A DNA stretch of 64,000 nt, taken from CBDBCU01 sp965242615. Lineage in GTDB: Bacteria; Chloroflexota; Dehalococcoidia; Lucifugimonadales; UBA3495. The DNA is taken from contig CBDESR010000004.1 of NCBI GenBank assembly GCA_965242615.1, positions 748,276 through 812,275 on the forward strand, in the 5' to 3' direction. Of this stretch, positions 50,324 to 57,773 are shown in pieces. Every line of letters begins with the position of its first letter. Position 1 is the stretch's first letter. The notes under the pieces were generated by a model, which had not been told where the DNA came from, ran no database searches, and saw nothing but the letters and a program-made list of their open reading frames with translations. Position numbers and translations under genes: made by a program.

Positions 50324-51152
50324 TTAGCGGCGGACGCGTTTGGTGCAGGTAGCGGTCCACTCCCATGCGTAATGGGCGGAATAGCGGAAATTAGGGGAAG
50401 CGGAGACTTGGTTGTAGTTGGTCTGCGTGTTGACCAATTGGATATTGGTTACGCGATTGTAACCTTTGGAGCGGCAATGGCTACTGGCTGCTGTGTTAAC
50501 TGCGGCGTCATGGTCGATGTTTAAGTTCAACAGCACGGTCGCTGCGGACCCGCGGGCGAGGCCATCGGTAGATTGGGGGGTGCCAGTAGCGGTGTCGGAT
50601 ACAGCGGTGTCGCTTACTTTGAGCCGCTTAGTCCGCCAGCGGCGGCGGCGTTCCTCTCGGGGAAACTCAAAAATGAGTTCGCGGGAGACGCCGGTAACCC
50701 CGGATTCGCCGTCGGTGAGGTAGCCCTCTTGGGCGGCGAGGAAGCCGCGGAAGTTGCCGCTTTCGCCGAAATAGACGGTGTCGTCGCGTTCGTTGCGGTG
50801 GCGGCCGGCGGCCCAAGTTTCGGCTTTAGTCCAGGTGTCGGATTGGTCGATGGCGCAGTAGATGGTTTTGCCGCGGTTGGCGGCGAGGGATTCGAGGATA
50901 AGGGAGACGCGGGCGTCATCGGCGTCAGCGACAGCGGGGGAAGGTTGCCAGTCGTCGCAGTTCCAAGGGATGGAGCGGGGGGCGGCCGCAGCCGCGCCTA
51001 CATAGAACAAGCGTTCTGGGGGGGGGTAGTACGGAAGTGGAGCGGGTGAGGGCCGGGGTGGTGGGGCCGCTGTTAGGGGTGAAGGCGGCGATGGCTAGGA
51101 GCAGGGACAGGGTGGTCAGGGAGAGGATAAGTTTGAGGGGCAAGGGGAACAT
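50324..51152 (-). pseudogene. Secreted protein of unknown function, frameshifted at a C9 tract
   Basis: ATG 51152, with CGGAGG upstream, opens a clear signal peptide (MFPLPLKLILSLTTLSLLLA) and a Ser/Thr/Pro linker ending VLPPP. At the run of nine C (51026-51018 on this strand) the frame is lost. With eight C it would continue PERLFYVGAAAAAPRSIPWN and run to 50324, about 275 residues in all. The mature part has WNCDDWQPSP near its start, then TIYCAID, charged central residues, and a C-terminal half with HCRSKGYNRVTN and WEWTATC. Cysteines suggest disulfides. No family is recognised. Slippage of the C run could switch secretion on and off, or this may be an error. Confidence 0.65.
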
Positions 51153-51385
51153 AGTCGGCCTCCGTGGGGAAAGTTCCAAGTAAGGCTACCGTAGCAGGAT
51201 AAGGCCGGGGTTGTCAACAGGGGATGAAGGGGGAATTGGGAATAGGGGGACGGCGAGGGGAAGGTGGGAATGAAGGTTTCTATAGGCGATGGTCTGGTAA
51301 GCCCGGCGGGCATTTACACCTTTGCCGCCCAATGCTACCATTACCCGGTGAAAAAGTCAGGGCAAGGAATTGCCGGAGGTGGGGA

Positions 51386-52603
51386 ATGAACTCCCGGGAG
51401 TATGACATCGTAATTGTCGGCGGCGGGATTATCGGCTTGTCCACGGCGATGCAGTTGACCCGCCGCTTTCCGCAGCGCGCCGTAGCGGTGCTGGAAAAAG
51501 AGCAGGAGTTGGCCCAACATCAGACCGGCCACAATAGCGGCGTCATCCACTCCGGCATTTACTACCGGCCCGGCTCCCAAAAATCCCAATTCTGCGTTGG
51601 CGGCGCTCAAGCCCTGATGCAGTTCTGCGACCGCAACGAAATCGAGTACGAACAGTGCGGCAAAACCATTGTCGCTACGGACGAATCGGAGTTGGGGCGG
51701 TTGGAAAACCTGTACGAGCGGGGCGTGGCCAACGGCGTGCCGGGTTTGGAAATGATTGGCCCGGAACGGCTGCGGGAAATTGAGCCGCACACGGCGGGGG
51801 TAAAAGCCCTGTGGTCGCCGGCTACCGGCATTATTGATTATGTCAAGGTAACTTCAGCCTATGCCGCCCGCTTTCAGGAAAACGGCGGCGACATCTACAA
51901 CGATGCGGCGGTGCAGGACATTAACGGCGTTTCCGGCAATATCACCGTGGAGACCGGGCGGGGAACCCTGCGAGCCAAACACCTGATTAACTGCGCCGGT
52001 CTGTACGCCGACCGGGTAGCCCGGATGATGGGCGAGGCGACCGGGGTTCGCATTATCCCGTTCCGGGGGGAATACTACACTCTGCGCCCGGAAAGTCAGC
52101 ATCTGGTTAAGGGCTTGATTTACCCGGTGCCGGATCCGCGCTTTCCTTTCTTGGGCGTCCACTACACCCGCAACATTCACGGCTATGTGGAAGCCGGGCC
52201 TAATGCGGTGCTGGCTTTTGCCCGGGAGGGCTACCGCAAAAGCAATGTGGACTTGGGGGAGTCGTTAGGCACTTTTACCTATCCCGGTTTCTGGAAAATG
52301 ACCGCCCGGCACTGGCGTACCGGGGTGGCGGAAATGCATCGTTCCTACAGCAAGTCGGTTTTTGTCCACGACCTGCAAAAGCTGATTCCCGAGATTAAGG
52401 ATACGGATTTGGCTCCCGGTGGCGCCGGCGTCCGCGCCCAAGCCGTTGCCGCCGATGGCGCTCTGCTCGACGACTTTTCCATCTTGCGGGGGCGGCAAGC
52501 CATCCATGTCTTGAACGCCCCTTCGCCGGGGGCTACTTCCTCCCTGGCCATCGGCGGCTATATTGTTGACCTGGCGGCGGAGTCCTTTGGGCTGGATGCC
52601 TGA
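51386..52603 (+). CDS. lhgO: L-2-hydroxyglutarate oxidase/dehydrogenase
   Basis: Protein of 405 residues, an FAD enzyme of the DAO family. It opens with the dinucleotide motif DIVIVGGGIIGLSTA, and the LhgO-typical HNSGVIHSGIYYRPGS follows near residue 50. CGKTIVATDESE, NCAGLYADRVARM, IIPFRGEYY and PDPRFPFLGVHYTR are further hallmarks. It oxidises L-2-hydroxyglutarate to 2-oxoglutarate and passes electrons to the quinone pool. GGAGG lies seven bases before ATG 51386. An open frame extends upstream but is G-rich and unlike protein. Confidence 0.94.
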   Translation: MNSREYDIVIVGGGIIGLSTAMQLTRRFPQRAVAVLEKEQELAQHQTGHNSGVIHSGIYYRPGSQKSQFCVGGAQALMQFCDRNEIEYEQCGKTIVATDESELGRLENLYERGVANGVPGLEMIGPERLREIEPHTAGVKALWSPATGIIDYVKVTSAYAARFQENGGDIYNDAAVQDINGVSGNITVETGRGTLRAKHLINCAGLYADRVARMMGEATGVRIIPFRGEYYTLRPESQHLVKGLIYPVPDPRFPFLGVHYTRNIHGYVEAGPNAVLAFAREGYRKSNVDLGESLGTFTYPGFWKMTARHWRTGVAEMHRSYSKSVFVHDLQKLIPEIKDTDLAPGGAGVRAQAVAADGALLDDFSILRGRQAIHVLNAPSPGATSSLAIGGYIVDLAAESFGLDA

Positions 52604-52669
52604 TTTACCACGCGTAAATTGGCAATTGCCCGCCGCTAATCGGGTTGTCCCCCGGGGCGGGCCATCGGT

Positions 52670-52675
52670 TATAAT
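52670..52675 (+). promoter_or_regulatory. -10 TATAAT of the MaoC-plsX-fabG operon
   Basis: Located 45 bases before the GTG start at 52721, with TT rather than TG in the extended position. Confidence 0.55.
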
Positions 52676-52720
52676 TGGTTAAGTCGGTTATTTGACCCGG
52701 CGGCGCAAAGGCAGCACAAG

Positions 52721-53122
52721 GTGGAACGAGACATCGACTTGGGCAGTTGGCAGCTTACCGAGGAAAGGATACGGCAATACCTGGCCGCCGTTGGCGATTC
52801 CCCGGAACTGTATTGGCAGCACGGCTTGACGCCGCCGCTGGCTTTGTCCGCTTATGCCTTGGGCGCATTGCTGGAAAAGCTGAACCTGCCGCCGGGAACG
52901 GTGCACAGCTTGCAGGAAATGGAAGTTGCCGGGCCGGTGGCTATCGGGCAGGAGGTCAGCGGCCGCGCCGTGCTGGAACGGCCCCGTCAACGGGCCGGGT
53001 TGCAGTTCACTACCGTAACTTACACTCTGCGCGATGACAGCGGGGTCACGGTGCAGACCGGCAAAACTACCGTGCTGATGCCGGCCGGGGCTGACGCCAA
53101 CGGTTCGGCCGGTATGGAATAG
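52721..53122 (+). CDS. MaoC-like hot-dog protein, HadA/N-terminal FAS1-dehydratase type
   Basis: Protein of 133 residues from GTG 52721. It has the hot-dog fold layout of the N-terminal MaoC/FAS1_DH group: LTEERIRQYLAAVGDSPELYW, then PPLALSAYALGALLE and LHSLQEME-like HSLQEMEVAGPVAIGQ. The catalytic Asp/His of hydratase 2 is not evident, so it probably forms a heterodimer with the next gene product, as HadA does with HadB. It starts the operon with plsX and fabG, which points to 3-hydroxyacyl dehydration in fatty-acid synthesis. Confidence 0.75.
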   Translation: MERDIDLGSWQLTEERIRQYLAAVGDSPELYWQHGLTPPLALSAYALGALLEKLNLPPGTVHSLQEMEVAGPVAIGQEVSGRAVLERPRQRAGLQFTTVTYTLRDDSGVTVQTGKTTVLMPAGADANGSAGME

Positions 53123-53147
53123 AATTGCCCGGTGAAGTCTGTAATCA

Positions 53148-53585
53148 ATGACTGAAGTAACGCAAACTACCGCTGCCCTGCCGGTGATTACTGAGACGAT
53201 TACTCAGCAACGACTGGATGCCTATGGCGCGGCCGTCGGGGATTTTAACCCGTTGCATTGGGATGCCGAGTTTGCGGCTGGAACTCAATTCGGCGGCATT
53301 ATCGCCCACGGTATGCTGACGCTGGCTTTGATCGCCCGCAGTATGACCGCCGCCTACGGGCGGGACTGGCTGGAAACCGGCAGTCTCAAGGCGCGGTTCA
53401 AGGGGGCGGCTTACTTGGGCGACCGGGTGGAAAGCCGCTGCCGGGTAACTAAAGCGGAGCAATTGCCCGGCTATAAACGGGTAACTTGCGCCGTGGCAGT
53501 AGTCAACAGCAACTCCGGCCAGGAACTGGTGACCGGCACGGCTACTGTTAAGACCGGCCGCGCCGCTATTCAGCAAACTGCATAG
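53148..53585 (+). CDS. MaoC-family dehydratase, HadB-like catalytic subunit
   Basis: Protein of 145 residues. The hydratase-2 motif GDFNPLHWDAEFAAGTQFGG followed by IIAHGMLTLALI gives the catalytic Asp and His. It lies 25 bases after the preceding MaoC-like gene and 46 before plsX. The pair is arranged like mycobacterial HadA/HadB and could supply the dehydration step normally done by FabZ. The actual substrate (acyl-ACP or acyl-CoA) is inferred from the neighbours. Confidence 0.82.
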   Translation: MTEVTQTTAALPVITETITQQRLDAYGAAVGDFNPLHWDAEFAAGTQFGGIIAHGMLTLALIARSMTAAYGRDWLETGSLKARFKGAAYLGDRVESRCRVTKAEQLPGYKRVTCAVAVVNSNSGQELVTGTATVKTGRAAIQQTA

Positions 53586-53631
53586 GGCCGCCGCCGGCAA
53601 GCGGCGGCGCCCGGTTAAGGAAAATTGACCT

Positions 53632-54669
53632 ATGGAGAACAAGACAACGCCGGCGCCCGTCCGGGTGGCGGTGGATGCTATGGGCGGCGATTACGCTCCC
53701 GGCGAAATCGTCAAGGGCGCGGTGGCCGCCGCCCGGGAATGGTCGGACATTGAGTTGCTGGTGGTGGGCGATCCGGACGCTGTGGAGCGGGAATTGGCCG
53801 CTGGCGACTGCAACGGCGCGTCGGTTTCGTTAATCCCTTCCGCCGGCAAAATCGGGGATGACGAACACCCGATGCACGCTTTCCGGCAAAAGCCCAACGC
53901 CTCGATTATTGTCGGTGCAAAACTGCTGAAAGGCGGGCAAGCCGATGTGCTGGTTTCCTTGGGTTCGACCGGGGCGTCAATGGCCGTCTCCGCCATAGTG
54001 TTAGGGTTGATGGACGGCTTGGAGCGGCCCTGCATCGGCGGCCATTTTTTGGGGTTGGCGCCGCGCACTGTGGTTATGGACTTGGGCAGCAATGTGGACT
54101 GCCGCCCGGCGCAGTTGGTCAGCTTTGCCGCTTTGGGCGCGGTCTTTGCCGACCAGTTCCTGGGCATTGCCAATCCCCGGATTGCTTTGCTCAGCGTGGG
54201 CGCCGAGGAATCCAAAGGCAATCGGCAGGTGCAGGAAACTTATCAACTGCTGGCGAAAAGCCATCTGAACTTTGTCGGCAATGTCGAGGGAATGGATTTC
54301 TTTACCGACAAAGCCGATGTCATCATTTGCGACGGCTTTGTGGGCAACATCCTGATTAAGTTCACCGAGGGGATGGGCAGCGCTTTGGGCGGCTACCTGA
54401 CCCAACAGCTGGCGGCGCAAATGCCCCAAACCGAGCTGAACCGGGCGCTGTCGGAACTGTGGGAGACGATGAACCGGCCGCGGACGATGGGCGGGCCGCT
54501 GTTCGGCGTCAACGGCGCAGTGATCGTGGGGCATGGCTCCTCAAAAGCCGCCGGCGTAACCGGGGCCATCAATACCGCCGTGGAGTATTTCCGCTTGGGC
54601 TTGCTGGATCGTATGCGGGCCGAGTTGTCGGAAATTCACCGCCGGGGTTTGGCGGAGGCCCGGGACTGA
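53632..54669 (+). CDS. plsX: Phosphate acyltransferase PlsX
   Basis: Protein of 345 residues that makes acyl-phosphate from acyl-ACP for phospholipid synthesis. VRVAVDAMGGDYAPGEIVKGA is the family opening. ASIIVGAKLLKGGQADVLVSLGSTGA, LGSNVDCRPAQLV and the CDGFVGNILIKFTEG block are all present. The stop TGA overlaps the fabG ATG by one base (TGATG), so translation is coupled. AAGGAA lies about ten bases before ATG 53632. Confidence 0.96.
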   Translation: MENKTTPAPVRVAVDAMGGDYAPGEIVKGAVAAAREWSDIELLVVGDPDAVERELAAGDCNGASVSLIPSAGKIGDDEHPMHAFRQKPNASIIVGAKLLKGGQADVLVSLGSTGASMAVSAIVLGLMDGLERPCIGGHFLGLAPRTVVMDLGSNVDCRPAQLVSFAALGAVFADQFLGIANPRIALLSVGAEESKGNRQVQETYQLLAKSHLNFVGNVEGMDFFTDKADVIICDGFVGNILIKFTEGMGSALGGYLTQQLAAQMPQTELNRALSELWETMNRPRTMGGPLFGVNGAVIVGHGSSKAAGVTGAINTAVEYFRLGLLDRMRAELSEIHRRGLAEARD

Positions 54670-55421
54670 TGGCAGCCCCTTTGGACGGACAAGTTGCCTT
54701 GGTTACCGGAGCCTCCCGGGGCATTGGCGCGGTCATTGCCCAACGGCTGGCCCGGGACGGGGCTAAAGTAGCCGTCAACTACCAGGCATCGGCGGCGGCG
54801 GCCGCCCAAGTGGTCGCGGACATCACCGCCGCCGGCGGGCAAGCCGTCAGCCTGGCCGGGGATGTTTCCCAAGAGGCGGAAGCTCAGGGGCTGGTTAAGC
54901 AGACGCTGGAGCAGTGGGGCCGCATTGACATTCTGGTCAACAACGCCGGCATCACCCGTGACCGGCTGCTGCTGCGGATGACGCCGCAGGATTGGGATGA
55001 AGTGCTGCAAGTGAACCTGCGCGGTGCTTTCCTTTGCACCAAGTTTGTAATGCCGCAGCTGATCCGACAGCGTAGCGGGCGGATCGTCAACATATCCTCG
55101 GTAATCGGCTTGTCCGGCAACCCGGGGCAAGCCAACTACGCCGCCGCCAAAGCCGGATTGATTGGTTTCACCAAAGCCACGGCCCGGGAAGTAGCCTCCC
55201 GCAACATCACCGTCAACGCCTTGGCGCCCGGCTTTATCGACAGCGGCGGGATGGTAGCGGAAATGTCTGAGGAGGCCCGACGGCAGGTACTGACCCGCAT
55301 CCCGATGGAGCGGTTCGGCAGCGCGGAGGATGTAGCCGCCGCGGTAGCTTTTCTCTGCGGCCCCGGCGCCGGCTACATCACCGCGCAGGTGATTACGGTT
55401 GACGGGGGGATGTTGGGGTAG
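54669..55421 (+). CDS. fabG: 3-oxoacyl-ACP reductase
   Basis: Protein of 250 residues. TGASRGIG (cofactor), NNAGITRDRLLLRM, ISSVIGLSGNPGQANYAAAKAG (catalytic Ser, Tyr and Lys) and ALAPGFIDSGG, ending ITVDGGMLG, are those of FabG. The ATG overlaps the plsX stop. Being directly after plsX is the usual place of a fatty-acid-synthesis fabG. It reduces the 3-oxoacyl-ACP before the dehydration step attributed to the MaoC pair upstream. Confidence 0.94.
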   Translation: MAAPLDGQVALVTGASRGIGAVIAQRLARDGAKVAVNYQASAAAAAQVVADITAAGGQAVSLAGDVSQEAEAQGLVKQTLEQWGRIDILVNNAGITRDRLLLRMTPQDWDEVLQVNLRGAFLCTKFVMPQLIRQRSGRIVNISSVIGLSGNPGQANYAAAKAGLIGFTKATAREVASRNITVNALAPGFIDSGGMVAEMSEEARRQVLTRIPMERFGSAEDVAAAVAFLCGPGAGYITAQVITVDGGMLG

Positions 55422-55457
55422 GGTAAATACTTATCCTGAATCGGTTTAGAGGGTGCT

Positions 55458-55766
55458 ATGGAACGAGCTACTACTCTCCTGCGGCGTTTGTTGCGGGAGC
55501 CGGGGCTGATTATGGCTCCCGGGGCTTACGACTGTCTGACCGCCCGGCTGATTGAGCAGGCCGGTTTTCCCGCCGTGTATATGACCGGGGCCGGCACTTC
55601 CGTGGCCCGGTTAGGTTACCCGGATTTGGCCTTGGCTACTATGAGCGAAATGGTCGCCAACGCCGCCGACCTCACTGCCGCCGTTAATGTGCCGGTCATT
55701 GCCGACGCTGACGCCCCTTGCGTAATTTCCTGCAATCATCCCCCTCAAAATATGTTACACTGGTAA
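55458..55766 (+). pseudogene. Truncated isocitrate lyase/PEP-mutase-family gene
   Basis: The first ~85 residues match the start of oxaloacetate decarboxylase / PEP-mutase-like enzymes: PGAYDCLTARLIEQAGFPAVYMTGAGTS and AAVNVPVIADADAP. The metal-site DAD is followed not by the usual TGYGN but by CVISCNHPPQNMLHW and a stop. Family members are about 285 residues, so roughly two thirds is missing. The break near 55718 coincides with the start of the accessory cassette at 55863. I see no trace of the missing part downstream. Loss by recombination at a cassette boundary is the likely cause. Confidence 0.8.
55753..55761 (+). promoter_or_regulatory. Extended -10 TGTTACACT before the accessory cassette
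   Basis: TGTTACACT lies inside the broken end of the PEP-mutase remnant, about 100 bases before ATG 55863. The leader holds AACGGAGG as ribosome site. Confidence 0.45.
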
Positions 55767-55862
55767 CGGCGCAGCGCCGCCGCCCCGGCCGGGACAGGGT
55801 AATTAGCCCCGGCCGCCGTCCGGCTAAACCTGACCGCCAAATCTGAACGGAGGTACTTCCCT

Positions 55863-57620
55863 ATGGCTGACCCAAAGTCCTACAACCCCGAAATGCCCTC
55901 GGACCGCCCGGAAATCAGCGCCTTCACCTTCTCCGTCCTCGAATGGATGGGTGAGGACTATTTGCCCGCTTTGGTCCGTCACGCCCTCGAAGCCCGGAGC
56001 AAGGTCTCCAATCCCTCCAAGCAAGCCCTCGATACCGCCATCCGCCGCGCCAACTTGCGGATCCCCAGCTTCCGACCCCAAGCCGCCCACCGCGCGCCGG
56101 CCGCCCAGCTGCAACCGCCGGTCTTGATGAATTTACCCTACTCCAACGAACTCTCCGGCGCCCTCCTCCGGGTCTGGGTCGAATCCCTCCCCGAAACCCG
56201 CCAAGTCGTCCAGCAGCGCTTGCAGGATGCCGGCGAACCTGCCGATGGCGTGGACTTCCGCGGCGAATTTTTCCACGACGACTGGAACCCCGACGACTGG
56301 AACGCCGAACGTGACGCCATCCTCCTCGAACACGGCCACCTCGACCGCAACGATGTCGGACTGATGCTCTGGTGCGTCTCCGGCAAAATTACCCTCCCCG
56401 TCGGCAACTTTGTCCGGGACGCCGGTATGTCCGCTCCCGGCGAAACCGACACCGTGGACTTTGCCCACTGGCGCGGCCTGCTCAGCGCCCTGCCCCCGGA
56501 CCATTCCCAGTGGAATATGGCTGCCGACTTCGCCGCCGAACTCGACAAAATCATCGGCCTCAAAAAAGAAGCCCGCACCCGCGCCAACGTCAACGCCCTC
56601 CGCTCCAGCATCAACCAGCTCAAAGAACGCTACGCCGAGGAACTCGAATACCTGGAGCGCGACCTGTCAAAATGGCCGGTTCCCGTCCTCACCGACCACG
56701 CCCTGACCGGCTTGGTGCAGGAACTCCTGTCCCAGATTGAGGGCAAATGCGCCGAATACCGCCCCATCCGCGAGCAAGGCTCCAGCCGCGCCGAGGAAAC
56801 CCGCCGCGCCGCCCGCCGCTCCGAACTGGAAGGGGAAATCATCAAAGCCCTCGACTCCGCCGAAAAAATCCTCGCCGAAGCCCCCACCCTGGGCGACAAA
56901 GAACCGGCGAAATCCGCCGCCGCGGCCGACCCCCCGGAAACTCCCGACACTCCGACCCCGGAGCCGGAACCGGCCGCCGCTCCCGCCGCCGAACCCCCCT
57001 CCGGCATTTCCCAAGCCCAACTCGACGAACTCGAAGCCACCCTCCAGGAACTCCGCTCCGAAGTCGAAGACCTCAAAGCCGAGCTCCACAACAGCAAAAC
57101 CAACGAGGAATACTGGCGGCTGGCCTATGTCGAGGCGTCCAAGCTCACCGGTACCGACCCCACTATGGAGGGCCGCGGGCCGCAGAACATCGCCGAAGCC
57201 GTAGCCTGGGCCGAGGAACGCTACCCCGAACAGCTCCTGTTCCACCTCAACACCAGCTCCTGGGTCAAGAACAACCCCTTCGAGGATCCCAACTCCACCC
57301 TCGAAGCCCTCGAGTGGCTGGCCACCACCTACTTCCGCTCCCGCACCGGCGAAATCAGCCAGCCCAACCTCGACGAATCCCTCTACCAGGTCTGCCGCTG
57401 GCACTACGTCAGCAACCAGAGCGAAGTCACCATCGGCCAGTACGAGCGCTGGTATCGCACCAGCGTCAACGGCGTCTCCTACAACCTCAGCGAGCACATG
57501 GGCCGCGGCAACAGCAAAGACCCCACCAACACCATCCGCGTCGCCTTCAACTGGGACCGCGACTCCAAAAAGGTCATCATCGGCTACATCGGCCAGCACC
57601 AGCAGACCGACGCCACCTAG
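55863..57620 (+). CDS. Coiled-coil protein of unknown family in methyltransferase-HNH cassette
   Basis: Protein of 585 residues, not recognised. Three parts are visible. The helical N-terminal region (1-350) contains FHDDWNPDDWNAERDAILLE and GLMLWCVSGK and ends in charged helices. A Pro/Ala/Glu linker (about 350-382) is followed by a coiled coil LEATLQELRSEVEDLKAEL (about 389-410). The C-terminal domain (about 430-585) is rich in aromatic residues, with AVAWAEERYPEQLLF, WHYVSNQSEV and YERWYRTSVNG, and resembles a compact DNA- or protein-binding module. It starts behind GGAGGTACTTCCCT and precedes the methyltransferase-HNH gene by 153 bases. A joint role in defence or DNA modification is inferred from this pairing only. 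Confidence 0.6.
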   Translation: MADPKSYNPEMPSDRPEISAFTFSVLEWMGEDYLPALVRHALEARSKVSNPSKQALDTAIRRANLRIPSFRPQAAHRAPAAQLQPPVLMNLPYSNELSGALLRVWVESLPETRQVVQQRLQDAGEPADGVDFRGEFFHDDWNPDDWNAERDAILLEHGHLDRNDVGLMLWCVSGKITLPVGNFVRDAGMSAPGETDTVDFAHWRGLLSALPPDHSQWNMAADFAAELDKIIGLKKEARTRANVNALRSSINQLKERYAEELEYLERDLSKWPVPVLTDHALTGLVQELLSQIEGKCAEYRPIREQGSSRAEETRRAARRSELEGEIIKALDSAEKILAEAPTLGDKEPAKSAAAADPPETPDTPTPEPEPAAAPAAEPPSGISQAQLDELEATLQELRSEVEDLKAELHNSKTNEEYWRLAYVEASKLTGTDPTMEGRGPQNIAEAVAWAEERYPEQLLFHLNTSSWVKNNPFEDPNSTLEALEWLATTYFRSRTGEISQPNLDESLYQVCRWHYVSNQSEVTIGQYERWYRTSVNGVSYNLSEHMGRGNSKDPTNTIRVAFNWDRDSKKVIIGYIGQHQQTDAT

Positions 57621-57658
57621 CCCGGCAATTGGGGGTCGCCAAAACTGCTCTAGCCAAC

Positions 57659-57697
57659 CCGGGGCGGCAATCCCCAGCCCAGGGGTTGCCGCCCCGG
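57659..57697. terminator. Long hairpin between the two cassette genes
   Basis: CCGGGGCGGCAA pairs with TTGCCGCCCCGG, and inner CCC/GGG pairs lengthen the stem to about 16 bp. ATAAAAGAAAGG follows, so there is no U-tract on the plus strand. It could lower transcription into the methyltransferase gene or protect the mRNA end. Confidence 0.5.
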
Positions 57698-57773
57698 ATA
57701 AAAGAAAGGGAAACCATCGAGCCGTGTAGGAGCGGCTCGGCCAAAGAGAGGCTAACTCTTTGAGGTGGACAAA

